A stretch of DNA of 64,000 nt, taken from contig NZ_AQWM01000001.1 in NCBI RefSeq assembly GCF_000376105.1, positions 558,001 to 622,000 of the forward strand, read 5' to 3'. A program made the translations under genes and the position numbers. The notes below the pieces were generated by a model. It had not been told where the DNA came from and ran no database searches. It saw only the letters and a program-made list of their open reading frames with translations. Shown piece by piece: positions 19,689-29,203 of this stretch. The stretch comes from Asticcacaulis benevestitus DSM 16100 = ATCC BAA-896 (GTDB lineage Bacteria > Pseudomonadota > Alphaproteobacteria > Caulobacterales > Caulobacteraceae). Numbering within the stretch: the stretch's first letter is position 1; each line of letters starts with the position of its first letter.

Positions 19689-21128
19689 ATGCAGCTCTCC
19701 CGCCGGTTTTTGCTCAATGGCGCGCTCGCCAGTACCGTAGCCACCTCAGTCGCCTTCGCCGGCCTTGGCCAGCGCGCCAATGGCGCTGTGCGTGTCGAGC
19801 CTTCGGCCGATCCGGGCTATCTCAGCGAGATCGAGGGCTATGGTGCGCTGCAGCCCGATCCGAAGGGCTTTATCGAACTGCCGGCCGGCTTTTCCTACAC
19901 CACCTTCTCGACCTTTGGCGATGTGATGGATGACGGCTTCCACGTCCCTGCCCTGCATGACGGCATGGCCGCTTTCCCGCACCTGTCGCCGGACAAGGTC
20001 GTCCTCGTGCGCAACCACGAGATCAAGCACACGGTGCTCGGCGTTGGGCCGCTGGGTGACAAGTATCAACTGATCGACAAGATCGACCGTTCGCGTCTGT
20101 ATGACCACGCCAGCGACGGCATCCCGCTCAGCGGCGGCACAACGACGCTGATCTACGACCTGAAGAGCCAGCGTCTGGAGAGCCACTACCTGTCGCTCAC
20201 CGGCACCTCGACCAACTGCGCCGGAGGTTCAACGCCGTGGGGCTCATGGCTGAGTTGCGAGGAAACGACGCAAGCCGCCGGCGATGGCGTGAAAAAGGAC
20301 CACGGCTACGTCTTTGAGGTGCCGTCTGGTTATAAAGGCCTCGCCGCACCCGTGCCGATCAAGACCATGGGCCGCTTCAACCACGAAGCCGTCTGCATCG
20401 ATCCGCGCACCGGCATCGTCTACATGACCGAGGATATGTCGGACGGCGCCTTCTACCGTTACCTGCCCAACGACCTGCGCTACCTGCACAAGGGCGGCCG
20501 CCTGCAGGCGCTGGCTTTCCGCGACGTGCCGCGCGCCACCACCAGCAACAAGTATTCGCAACTGTGGAAGCCCGGCGATCGCTTCGCCGCCGTCTGGATC
20601 GACCTCGTCGACGTCGAGAGCCCGGACGATTCTTTGCGCACCCAGGCCTATCTCAAAGGCGCGGCGCGCTTCTCACGCGGCGAAGGCATCCATTTCGGCA
20701 ATAACGAAATGTTCTTTGCCTGCACCTCGGGCGGCGCCAAAGCCTATGGCCAGCTTATGCGTTATATCCCCAGCCCCTATGAAGGCACCGACCGCGAAAA
20801 GGATCAGCCCGGCCAGATCGAACTGTTCGTCGAATCCGGCGATCTGCGCGTGCTCGATTATGCCGACAACCTGACCACCTCGCCGTGGGGCCATCTCTAT
20901 GTCTGCGAAGACCGCTATTCCGACATCCTGTTCAACCACCTGCGTATTGTCACGCCGGAAGGCAAGGTGACCACCTTCGCGCGCAATGTTGACGGCGGTC
21001 ATTCGGAATGGGCGGGCGTCACCTTCTCGCCGGACGGCTCGACCCTGTTCGCCAATATTCAGGGCAATGGCGTCACCGTCGCCATCACAGGGCCATGGAA
21101 GCAGTTTTCGGATCGGGCCATAGCTTAA
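19689..21128 (+). CDS. PhoX/DUF839 family protein, Tat-exported
   Basis: A predicted periplasmic beta-propeller phosphatase-like protein of 479 residues. The N-terminus MQLSRRFLLNGALAS is a twin-arginine signal, fitting a cofactor-loaded export substrate. Family segments include VLVRNHEIKH, GSWLSCEETTQAAGDG, GRFNHEAVCIDPRTGIVYMT and SGGAKAYGQLM. PhoX enzymes use calcium and iron to release phosphate from esters; activity here is inferred from the family and could differ. It stands alone, with a family B palindrome just downstream separating it from convergent ctaA. Confidence 0.85.
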   Translation: MQLSRRFLLNGALASTVATSVAFAGLGQRANGAVRVEPSADPGYLSEIEGYGALQPDPKGFIELPAGFSYTTFSTFGDVMDDGFHVPALHDGMAAFPHLSPDKVVLVRNHEIKHTVLGVGPLGDKYQLIDKIDRSRLYDHASDGIPLSGGTTTLIYDLKSQRLESHYLSLTGTSTNCAGGSTPWGSWLSCEETTQAAGDGVKKDHGYVFEVPSGYKGLAAPVPIKTMGRFNHEAVCIDPRTGIVYMTEDMSDGAFYRYLPNDLRYLHKGGRLQALAFRDVPRATTSNKYSQLWKPGDRFAAVWIDLVDVESPDDSLRTQAYLKGAARFSRGEGIHFGNNEMFFACTSGGAKAYGQLMRYIPSPYEGTDREKDQPGQIELFVESGDLRVLDYADNLTTSPWGHLYVCEDRYSDILFNHLRIVTPEGKVTTFARNVDGGHSEWAGVTFSPDGSTLFANIQGNGVTVAITGPWKQFSDRAIA

Positions 21129-21132
21129 CCTT

Positions 21133-21300
21133 CATCCTCCCCTGTAGCGCAGCGTACGAGGGAGATGTCAGCGCGAAGCCCGAAGGGCTGGTGTCGCTGA
21201 CGGAGGGGGCAACCCCAAAGCCACTAAAGCCCCCTCCGTCGCCGACTACGCGGCGACACGGCACTGGCCGCCCCGCTCCCCCGCTTTGCAGGGGAGGATC
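21133..21300. repeat. GC-rich intergenic palindrome, family B copy 1
   Basis: The outer arms TCCTCCCCTG and CAGGGGAGGA are inverted. Inside are GAGGGGGC and GCCCCCTC arms, GAAGCCCGAAGGGCT, and GGAGATGTCAGCG. It resembles the element at 43384-43493 and fills the space between the convergent PhoX-like and ctaA genes. Confidence 0.75.
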
Positions 21301-21312
21301 ACCTACTTGTGC

Positions 21313-22362
21313 CTACCGGAACGACCGGTCGGCGCGGAACACTTTCCACGTCAGCGCCACCGCCAGTATCAGCAGGATCACCGCCACCAACTGGTGCGAC
21401 AGGGCAAAGCCAATCGACACCACGGTCACCAGGGTGATGATGCCGAGTGCTGCCTGTATCCACACGCTCGTCGCCACCACGGCCGCCAGCGTCTTGAGAT
21501 CGTCGGCATTGCTCTTGCGCGAGATCACCAAAGCGAAGGCCGTAGCGAAGATCAGCAGGATATAGGCGTTGATACGGTGGGTGAACTGCACCAGTCCCTG
21601 ATCGTGCAGGAAGCTGTAGCCCACCCCCTTGGCCCAGTCGACCGGCGGGAAGATGTGGCCGTTCATCAGCGGCCAGTCGTTATAGATCAGGCCGGCATTA
21701 TTACCCGCCACCAGGGCGCCGAGCATACATTGCAAGAAAACCAGCCCCAGCAGGACGCCGGTGGCGACTTTCCAGCCATCGGGCGCGCCGCGACCGCGCT
21801 TTTGGCCTTCCAGCGCTTCAAACCCGGTCCACACGGTGCAACTCAGCGCCAAAAGCGCCAGACTCAGATGCGTCATCAGGCGTTCGGGCGCCACCTCAAC
21901 ACGGCCGGACAGCCCGCTATAGACCATCCACCAGCCGACGGCGCCCTGCACCACAATAAGCCCCAGCAAGGCCCCGCAGCGCCAGATCAGGCGCGCCGGA
22001 ATCTCTCTCATCACCAGAAAAGCCACAAAACCGAGCAGATAGACGACGCCGACCAGCCGCGCCAGCAAACGGTGCGCCCATTCCCACCAGTAGATGCCCC
22101 TGAAGTCGGCCACCTGCATGTGCGGATTGATCTGGCTGAACTGCGGTATCTTCTTGTAGTTCTCGAACTCGGCCGCCCACGACTGATCGTTCATCGGCGG
22201 GATAACGCCTGAGATCGGCTTCCACTCGGTAATCGACAGACCCGATTCGGTCAGGCGTGTGGCCCCGCCGACAAAGACCAGCGCCACGATCAGGAAAGCC
22301 GCTACAAATAACCACGTCGCCACCAGCGGCGACCTAAGGGGAAGTCGCACCTTACGCCTCAT
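21313..22362 (-). CDS. ctaA: Heme A synthase (COX15/CtaA type 2)
   Basis: Oxidises the heme O methyl group to the formyl of heme A for aa3 cytochrome oxidase, in the inner membrane. It has 349 residues from ATG 22362 (MRRKVRLPLRSP); a TTG 13 codons upstream is less likely. About eight membrane segments are present. Signatures are FVGGATRLTESGLSITEW, WWEWAHRLLARLVG and QFTHRINAYILL, which carry the conserved heme-binding His residues. No ctaB or ctaCDE is in the window, so it is unlinked to the oxidase genes here. Confidence 0.95.
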   Translation of the reverse strand: MRRKVRLPLRSPLVATWLFVAAFLIVALVFVGGATRLTESGLSITEWKPISGVIPPMNDQSWAAEFENYKKIPQFSQINPHMQVADFRGIYWWEWAHRLLARLVGVVYLLGFVAFLVMREIPARLIWRCGALLGLIVVQGAVGWWMVYSGLSGRVEVAPERLMTHLSLALLALSCTVWTGFEALEGQKRGRGAPDGWKVATGVLLGLVFLQCMLGALVAGNNAGLIYNDWPLMNGHIFPPVDWAKGVGYSFLHDQGLVQFTHRINAYILLIFATAFALVISRKSNADDLKTLAAVVATSVWIQAALGIITLVTVVSIGFALSHQLVAVILLILAVALTWKVFRADRSFR

Positions 22363-22561
22363 TCTATAGTCTCGTTTTTTAGAGTTCCGGCCATCGCGCA
22401 AATCCTTGCCGTTACCGTCGATTGACTGTAACTAGAGGATCATCGACAGCTTCGCCCTTAAGTTCAATTTGCCCATACCGGGTGTACGAATTCAAGCGCT
22501 TTGCCGGATAAAAAAGGCCAAAGAAAGATGCTGGCCACAGAGAAGAAGGACGGGACTCGCC

Positions 22562-22819
22562 ATGACGGCAGAGAATTATATCCTGGCGACACTGGCCGGC
22601 TTTCTGGTCGGATGGATCGCCAACGCCATGAGCAAAAGCCGTTTCAGCTTTCCTATCAATCTGTTCGTCGCCATTTTCGGCGCCATCCTGCTCAATTTTT
22701 TCGTCCAGACCTCAGAAAAACTCGACGATCACTTTTTCTCGATCCTGATGGTGTCGCTGGTCGGCAGCTCGGTCCTGCTCGGCTTTTTCCACCTCACCCG
22801 TATGCTTGAGCGCCGCTAG
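22562..22819 (+). CDS. Small membrane protein, possibly GlsB/YeaQ-like
   Basis: 85 residues from ATG 22562 (MTAENYILATLAGFLVGWIANAM). Three hydrophobic helices, with a Gly-containing first helix followed by a short basic loop, recall the GlsB/YeaQ/YmgE (transglycosylase-associated) family, but the match is loose. The stop abuts the ATG of the next gene, so the two are co-translated. The function is unknown. Confidence 0.6.
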   Translation: MTAENYILATLAGFLVGWIANAMSKSRFSFPINLFVAIFGAILLNFFVQTSEKLDDHFFSILMVSLVGSSVLLGFFHLTRMLERR

Positions 22820-23056
22820 ATGGAGCATGAACCGGTCAAGGGCCTGAGCCTGCCGCAGCGCCGCCTGATCGCCTGCATCGGCATTGTCGTCTTTCTGGCC
22901 GTCTACGTGGTGATCGTGACGGCGATTGCCGGCTTCCTGCACGGCGGCAAGATCACCGCTTTGGTCTTTTTCGCCCTGGCCGGCACGTTGTGGGGGCTGC
23001 CGATCATTCCGCTGATCTCATGGTCGGAAAACTACAAGAAAAAGAAGAAGAAATGA
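22820..23056 (+). CDS. DUF2842 domain protein
   Basis: 78 residues: a short basic N-terminus (LPQRRLIACIGIVVFL), two membrane helices, and the family-like end ALAGTLWGLPIIPLISWSE followed by a poly-Lys tail. DUF2842 proteins are short alphaproteobacterial membrane proteins of unknown role. It starts immediately after the upstream stop and overlaps the downstream start (ATGA), giving a three-gene membrane-protein operon. Confidence 0.75.
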   Translation: MEHEPVKGLSLPQRRLIACIGIVVFLAVYVVIVTAIAGFLHGGKITALVFFALAGTLWGLPIIPLISWSENYKKKKKK

Positions 23057-23658
23057 GCGATACGCCCGTCACAGCCAAAACCTTGCGCCCCCTGACCAAG
23101 ACGCGCCTGGAAGCCTTCAGCGACGGTGTTCTCGCCATCATCATCACCATCATGGTGCTGGAACTGCATACACCCGAAGGCCACGACTGGGCGGCGCTGG
23201 CCGGCGTGCTCCACACCTTCCTGCTCTATGCCCTCAGCTTCATCTATATCGGCATCTACTGGAACAACCACCACCACCTGCTGCATACGGTCAGCAAAAT
23301 CAGCGGCGGCGCCCTGTGGGCCAACCTGAATCTTCTGTTCTGGCTGTCGATTATCCCCTTCACCACAAGCTGGATGGGCGAGAGCGATTTCGCCACTATC
23401 CCCACCGCGACCTACGGCCTGTCCCTGCTCATGCCGAGCATCGCCTACTATATCCTTGTGCGCGTGCTGAAGGCGGTCAATGGCCGCGACAGCCTGATCT
23501 CGCAAGCGATCGGCAATGATATCAAGGGCCTGATCTCGACCGCGCTCTATATTGTCGGAATCGGTCTGACCTTCCTCAACAGCTTTGCCGGTATCGCCTG
23601 CTATGTGCTGGTGGCGCTGATCTGGCTGATCCCCGATCGCCGCATCGAACACGATTAA
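23053..23658 (+). CDS. TMEM175 (DUF1211) family potassium-channel-like protein
   Basis: 201 residues from the ATG at 23053. The first helix carries the family motif RLEAFSDGVLAIIITIMVLEL, including the FSDG that lines the pore in TMEM175-type channels. About six membrane segments are present and WNNHHHLL follows helix three. Bacterial members form tetrameric, weakly selective K+ channels; that activity is inferred here. The ATGA overlap ties it to the DUF2842 gene. Confidence 0.8.
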   Translation: MSDTPVTAKTLRPLTKTRLEAFSDGVLAIIITIMVLELHTPEGHDWAALAGVLHTFLLYALSFIYIGIYWNNHHHLLHTVSKISGGALWANLNLLFWLSIIPFTTSWMGESDFATIPTATYGLSLLMPSIAYYILVRVLKAVNGRDSLISQAIGNDIKGLISTALYIVGIGLTFLNSFAGIACYVLVALIWLIPDRRIEHD

Positions 23659-23692
23659 TTCCCGCTCTCCGGACGCCATCTATGCTTTGGCC

Positions 23693-24052
23693 ATGGAACA
23701 GACAGATATCACCGCGCGCCTGCACCGCCTCGCCACCGAGCTTCTCGACGCCTATGAGCGGATCGACGCCCCCTCGACCTATCTCGAAGCCGAACGCGCC
23801 GCCAAGGCCCTGATCGCCATCGGCAAGGCGGTCAGCGCGGCGTCCGGTGAGCCAGCGCCGGCGAAAGCCTCATCCAAAGAACCGGCCAAAGAACCTGCCA
23901 AAGCCCCCGCATGTGCGGAGGTCAGGGCGGACACGCCACGCAAGGTGGTGTTTCGCTCACCGGCCCTGACACTGGAACGCGCGGCCAAGGCGCTTATGAG
24001 GGGCGATCTGGAGACGTTCGAGGCGCTTATGCCGCAACCGCCGCCCGTCTAG
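23693..24052 (+). CDS. Hypothetical protein with Ala/Lys/Pro-rich linker
   Basis: 119 residues from ATG 23693. An N-terminal helical part (TARLHRLATELLDAYERIDAPSTYLEAE is split by charged residues) leads to a linker rich in EPAKAPAK repeats, then a short C-terminal helix (LTLERAAKALMRGDLETF). The motif AERAAKAL occurs in both ends, hinting at an internal duplication. No family was recognised. The stop shares bases with the convergent gene's stop. Coding is plausible but not certain. Confidence 0.5.
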   Translation: MEQTDITARLHRLATELLDAYERIDAPSTYLEAERAAKALIAIGKAVSAASGEPAPAKASSKEPAKEPAKAPACAEVRADTPRKVVFRSPALTLERAAKALMRGDLETFEALMPQPPPV

Positions 24053-24822
24053 TCGCCGCCACAGCCACCTCCACAGCCACCTCCAGAACCGCTGCATCCG
24101 GATGCACCACCAGAGTCGCCACCAGAGTCCCCGCTGCTGGAGCATCCGCCACCGCCGCACCCGCTGCTGTGGTTGTTGTTGCGCTTGCCGCGACGTTTAC
24201 TCCTGGCGTTCACCGACCAGACAAAAATGACGATCCATATAAACAGCCAGACATAGAACCCATCGACCTTGAGCGGCAGGTGCATCCCTTCCAGTTTGCA
24301 CCCTGCCAGCAGCAGCGGCAGACCGGCTGTCAGGCATAAAAAAACCTGCCGCTTGGGCAGGATGATGTGGGTGGATCTACCGACAGACTTGCGAGGTGGC
24401 GGACTGAACCGTGTCGCCGCATCGGGCCATAAGGCCGGTGGCGGTGGCCCGAACACCTCTTCATAAAGGCTCAGGGTGCGCCGGTAGCCGGTCAGGTAGG
24501 TGTCGGCTTCTACAGCCCCGCCCTTGGTCGGGCCGTGGTGGATCTTGCGGCCGAGGGTTTGCTCGCAAAAGCGATCCCAGTAGTCCCGCGTGTAGAGAAG
24601 GTGGAGGTGCCAGACGGCGTCGATCTCTTCCGAGGGCGTAAGCACCGTGCCGGATGTGCAGATCAGATAGATGAAACGCTTGTAGTCGGCGATGGCCGCA
24701 AGAGCGAAGCTGTGGGACCAGTCATTATCCCGCGCCAGCCGGCGGCTAAAGGGTAACGCAGCGTCGGCCGCGTCGATCTCGTAGGCGTTTATGGCCTGCC
24801 AAAGGGCCGTGTCTGTTATCAT
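24049..24822 (-). CDS. Membrane protein with GRPL/TIGR04222-like N-terminus and Gly/Ser/Cys tail
   Basis: 257 residues from ATG 24822, with AGGAGA seven bases upstream. The N-terminal half contains a conserved-looking EEIDAVWHLHLLYTRDYW, as in glycine-rich-domain-like (DUF1399) and TIGR04222 proteins. Two hydrophobic segments follow (LCLTAGLPLLLAGC and VWLFIWIVIFVW), then a basic RSKRRGKR stop-transfer and about 40 residues of only Gly, Ser, Cys, Asp and Ala with eight or so cysteines. In TIGR04222 families such tails are common but unexplained. Confidence 0.65.
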   Translation of the reverse strand: MITDTALWQAINAYEIDAADAALPFSRRLARDNDWSHSFALAAIADYKRFIYLICTSGTVLTPSEEIDAVWHLHLLYTRDYWDRFCEQTLGRKIHHGPTKGGAVEADTYLTGYRRTLSLYEEVFGPPPPALWPDAATRFSPPPRKSVGRSTHIILPKRQVFLCLTAGLPLLLAGCKLEGMHLPLKVDGFYVWLFIWIVIFVWSVNARSKRRGKRNNNHSSGCGGGGCSSSGDSGGDSGGASGCSGSGGGCGGGCGGD

Positions 24823-25033
24823 TAAGTCTCCTCTGTTTTGTTGGTCTTGAGGAGATAGTATCATTTGATCATGACGCTTCGGTGACAGGGATTAGTGTCG
24901 GAAGGCAGGACGGAGTCGCTGCGCGACGAGTCTTTCTGGGAGCGACAGGATAGATGCGCATCACTTTAACGATGCTTAGCCTTTCGGGTCGTGCCGAACC
25001 TTTCACGGTTTGAAGCCTGGCGCGAAGACCTTA

Positions 25034-25066
25034 AATAAAAAAGACGCCCCCCGCCGGGGACGTCTT
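25034..25066 (-). terminator. Rho-independent terminator of tRNA-Pro
   Basis: AAGACG-T-CCCC/GGGG-CGTCTT hairpin followed by a run of T on the minus strand, about 12 bases after the tRNA CCA end. Confidence 0.9.
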
Positions 25067-25077
25067 ATTTATTTAAA

Positions 25078-25154
<77 letters not shown>

Positions 25155-25260
25155 CCAAAACATAAGGAAAACAGCCAGTGTCGCCCTTAAGAGAGGCGGC
25201 TTATAGAGGCGAAAATCGGCCCCCGCAATCCCCAAACGGCACTTTTCCCAGAATTTTATC

Positions 25261-25779
25261 CTACCGTCTCGATGTCTTGCCGATATGACGGCCAAGCGAG
25301 GCCTGCGCCGCCTCCAAAGCCTTGGCGATGTTCAGAAAGCCGTCACGCATTTCGGTCGACATGGCCGGCGCCGGCACATTCGCGGCATTGCCCCAGTCAA
25401 ACACCGGCTGCGCCACGCCGGCAGCATCCTCGGCCGCGATCTCATCGCGCGACACAAGCCCCTGCTCGGTTTCGATCACGTCGGAATCGCCGCCCGTATA
25501 GACGCCGCCGGAAGGATTGAGAATCGCCTTCTGGCCTTCGTCCTTGAACAGTTTCTGCACGCCACGGATGGTGTAGCCGCGATCATAGAGCAGCGTTTTC
25601 ACGCCCTGCAGCAGATCAACATCCTGCGGACGGTAAAAACGACGGCCACCGGCGCGCTTGGTCGGGCGGATGAAGGTGAACTTGGTTTCCCAGAAGCGCA
25701 ACACATGCTGCGGCACCCCCAAAGCGTCGGCGGTCTCGGAAATAGTCCGTAAGGCTAAAGGCCCTTTGTTCACCTGCAC
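25261..25779 (-). CDS. MerR family transcriptional regulator
   Basis: 172 residues from a GTG at 25779. The N-terminal winged helix-turn-helix (about 8-75) reads [24 protein letters not shown] with the wing [15 protein letters not shown]. The C-terminal part is an unusual effector region without metal-binding Cys pairs. This subtype follows ihfA in most alphaproteobacteria and is of unclear target. It starts nine bases after the ihfA stop. Confidence 0.9.
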   Translation of the reverse strand: MQVNKGPLALRTISETADALGVPQHVLRFWETKFTFIRPTKRAGGRRFYRPQDVDLLQGVKTLLYDRGYTIRGVQKLFKDEGQKAILNPSGGVYTGGDSDVIETEQGLVSRDEIAAEDAAGVAQPVFDWGNAANVPAPAMSTEMRDGFLNIAKALEAAQASLGRHIGKTSRR

Positions 25780-25788
25780 GCTACCTTG

Positions 25789-26091
25789 TTACTCGTGGGT
25801 GCCGGCGTCAACACGCGCCTTGACGATCTGCGAGGCACGGAAGGAGATGACCTTGCGCGGATCAATGGCTGCGGGCTTGCCGGTCTTGGGGTTGCGGCCT
25901 ACGCGGGCGTTTTTCTCACGCACCTGGAAGACGCCGAAACCGGACAGCTTGACCGTGTCGCCGCGTTCGAGCGCTTCGACCACCAGATCGAGCGTCCGCT
26001 CGACGATGGCGGCGCATTCCTGACGTGGCAAACCGAGTTCGTTATGCACGTCTTCAAACAGTTCAGCCCGCGTCAAGGTCTGCGATTTCAT
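25789..26091 (-). CDS. ihfA: Integration host factor alpha subunit
   Basis: 100 residues from ATG 26091 (MKSQTLTRAELFEDVHNELG). The HU/IHF fold has LSGFGVFQVREKNARVGRNPKTGKP, which holds the DNA-intercalating Pro arm. It heterodimerises with IhfB to bend DNA sharply, important for sigma-54 and cell-cycle promoters in Caulobacter relatives. It lies between fabH and merR, with a 264-base spacer upstream that contains inverted CAGAT-unit arms. Confidence 0.95.
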   Translation of the reverse strand: MKSQTLTRAELFEDVHNELGLPRQECAAIVERTLDLVVEALERGDTVKLSGFGVFQVREKNARVGRNPKTGKPAAIDPRKVISFRASQIVKARVDAGTHE

Positions 26092-26235
26092 GTGTCTAAG
26101 CCCCGTAGCTTGAAGGATTACAACCCGTACAAGCGTATACAATGACGCAAATTGTCGTTTGCGTCAAAGGGTTATAGATAACTTCGGACAAAAAACGTCA
26201 GACAGGGGAATTGATGGAAGAAAGATAAGGGAGGC

Positions 26236-26343
26236 ATCCACAGATTACACAGATTACACAGATTTTTCAGACTGTTAACGTCAGCAAAGCGCGACTTTGT
26301 TCGATCGGGCGCAAAGCGCCCCTTAATCTGTACGATCTGTGGA
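26236..26343. repeat. Inverted CAGAT-unit repeat pair, locus 1
   Basis: The left arm at 26236-26265 reads ATCCA, then CAGATTACA twice, then CAGATT. The right arm 26325-26343 is its reverse complement over 19 bases with 16 matches. The arms enclose about 60 bases between ihfA and fabH. Its nine-base unit is shared in form with the loci near 30.6, 38.2 and 54.0 kb. Confidence 0.75.
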
Positions 26344-26355
26344 CAAACGATCTTC

Positions 26356-27336
<981 letters not shown>

Positions 27337-27339
27337 GTC

Positions 27340-28503
27340 CTAGTTTACCTTGTTACCCGCGACTTCCAGATGACCGGCAAGCGGCAAGTCTTTTATAGTT
27401 GTATCCGATGATGTTGCGGCAAGAGATAAAGCCTCTTGCTCGGCCAGGCTCTGCGAGAACTGTGCCAGAGACAAGGTGATATCGCGCTCATAACCGCTGG
27501 CGGCCAGAGAGACACCCACGCGGATGGCGTTCGAGAAGGCGCGCGCATCGGCGCCGCCATGGCTCTTGATGACGATGCCGCGCAAACCCAGTAGCGGACC
27601 ACCATTGCCGGTGCCAGGATCGATGCGCTTGGCCATGGCCTTGAGCGCCGGCGCCGCCAGAAGCGCGCCCAGCATGGCTAGCGGCGACGATTTGAAGGCG
27701 TCCTTCAGCAGATCCTTGATGAAACGCGCTGCGCCCTCGGCAGTTTTCAGCGCCACATTGCCGGTGAAGCCATCGGTGACGACCACATCGACCGTGCCTT
27801 CACACAGGTCAGTGCCCTCGACAAAGCCATGATAATTAAGGCCCAGGGCATTTTCACGCAGCAGCTTGTGGGCTTCGCGGACCTCTTCGTGGCCCTTGAC
27901 GTCTTCCGAGCCAACATTGAGCAGGCCGATAGACGGCTTTTCAACGCCGCGCACGGCGCGATGGAAGGCCGCGCCCATCAGGGCAAATTCGATCAACTGG
28001 TGCGCATCCGAGGTCACATTGGCGCCGACATCGAGCACCGTACCGAAGCCCTTTTTATTGGGCCACGAACAACCGATGGCCGGACGCTCCAGATCGTCGG
28101 TCAGCATCTTGAGGATCATCTTCGACAGCGCCATCAGCGCGCCGGTATTACCGGCCGAGATGACCGCCTTCGCCTCACCCGATTTGACGGCGTGAATGGC
28201 GTTGGCCAGGCTGGTGTTGCGGCGGCGAATAGCCTGGGCCGGCTTTTCGTCCATGGCCACGGCCTGATCGGTGTGAATCACGACCGAGCGCTCCTTGAGC
28301 TTGGGCAGACGCGCCAGTTCGGCATTGATTCGGGCTTCGTCGCCGTGAAGCTGGAAAAACAGGTCGGCGCGCTCATCGAGCAGGAGCGCGGCGCCACATA
28401 CGGTCACGGCCGGACCGTGGTCGCCGCCCATGGCGTCAATGGCAATAACCAGTGCGTTTTCAGGCGCTCGTGGCAGGGGTTGAGGTTCTGTAGGTGTCGG
28501 CAC
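27340..28503 (-). CDS. plsX: Phosphate acyltransferase PlsX
   Basis: Makes acyl-phosphate from acyl-ACP for PlsY, at the membrane surface. The core starts ALVIAIDAMGGDHGPAVT and includes VISAGNTGALMALSK, GFVEGTDLCEGTVDVVVTDGFTGN and LLGLRGIVIKSHGGAD. I chose GTG 28503 (387 residues), with GAGG upstream. An in-frame GTG at 28653, with ATG next to it, would add 50 residues and overlap the DUF177 gene. Even the shorter form has an N-terminal extension of about 16 residues and a C-terminal one. Confidence 0.93.
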   Translation of the reverse strand: MPTPTEPQPLPRAPENALVIAIDAMGGDHGPAVTVCGAALLLDERADLFFQLHGDEARINAELARLPKLKERSVVIHTDQAVAMDEKPAQAIRRRNTSLANAIHAVKSGEAKAVISAGNTGALMALSKMILKMLTDDLERPAIGCSWPNKKGFGTVLDVGANVTSDAHQLIEFALMGAAFHRAVRGVEKPSIGLLNVGSEDVKGHEEVREAHKLLRENALGLNYHGFVEGTDLCEGTVDVVVTDGFTGNVALKTAEGAARFIKDLLKDAFKSSPLAMLGALLAAPALKAMAKRIDPGTGNGGPLLGLRGIVIKSHGGADARAFSNAIRVGVSLAASGYERDITLSLAQFSQSLAEQEALSLAATSSDTTIKDLPLAGHLEVAGNKVN

Positions 28504-28642
28504 GGACTTTAATCTGACCTCACTGGACTTCGTTACGCTTGGGGTTTCACGCCCTTGCCGGGCGCTGAAAACAAACCGCGGACGATAGCGCGACTTCGCA
28601 ACTATGCAAGATATATCATGACGCGCACGGCAAGGCACGAGC

Positions 28643-29203
28643 CTATTCATCACGTTTCAGTTTGGAGAGCACCGCAAACGGTGACGGCTCGGCCTCGATT
28701 TCCGGCTCTTCAAACACCGCGCCCGGCTTGCGCGCAAACGGATCATAGCCTTCACCGAGCGCTTCGATGACGTATTGCCCCAGATCGATCTGACCGTTTT
28801 CGATCACGTCAGGCTCGTCGAGATCATCGAGTGTAAACTCACGGGCGCCCACCTCGGCGACCTCATGCGTGACGCGCTGCTTTTCCATGCAGGTGATGTC
28901 GAGCTCACCGGAAAGGGCATGGGTGAAAGGCTCCAGCGTCACGCCGCACTCCTGCGTCACCTCGCCTTGCAGGGTGATGCGCACCTCGACCACAGGCTTG
29001 TCGCTTGGGGCGGCGCGAGTCTCGATATGGGCGCTCAGCGACTCGAGCGCGATCATGCCAAAGGCCCTGGCGATCGCCTCACGCTGCGCCGCATCGGCTG
29101 TCAGGTCGACCTTCAGGCCACGCAGCGCATGATCGAAGCGCACGCGGTGCTCCCACAGGCCTTCATCCTTCTGGCGGTCGTCTTTTTGTTGCTCGTCCAT
29201 CAT
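28643..29203 (-). CDS. YceD/DUF177 family protein
   Basis: 186 residues. DUF177 proteins precede plsX or rpmF in many bacteria and have been linked to 23S rRNA levels. The typical pattern here is VTQECGVTLEPFTHALSGEL and then an acidic DDLDEPDVIENGQIDLGQYVIEAL. The double ATG (29203 and 29200) overlaps the stop of the upstream chaperone gene. The C-terminus has a basic KLKRDE end. Confidence 0.88.
   Translation of the reverse strand: MMDEQQKDDRQKDEGLWEHRVRFDHALRGLKVDLTADAAQREAIARAFGMIALESLSAHIETRAAPSDKPVVEVRITLQGEVTQECGVTLEPFTHALSGELDITCMEKQRVTHEVAEVGAREFTLDDLDEPDVIENGQIDLGQYVIEALGEGYDPFARKPGAVFEEPEIEAEPSPFAVLSKLKRDE

Noticed and set aside
24865-25033. Possible small RNA between the Cys-tailed gene and tRNA-Pro
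   Set aside because: Only short imperfect stems are visible, with no promoter or independent terminator; nothing supportable.
26236-26265. CRISPR-like short tandem repeats
   Set aside because: Units are nine bases, in two or three copies, with no unique spacers and no cas genes; they belong to the inverted repeat family.
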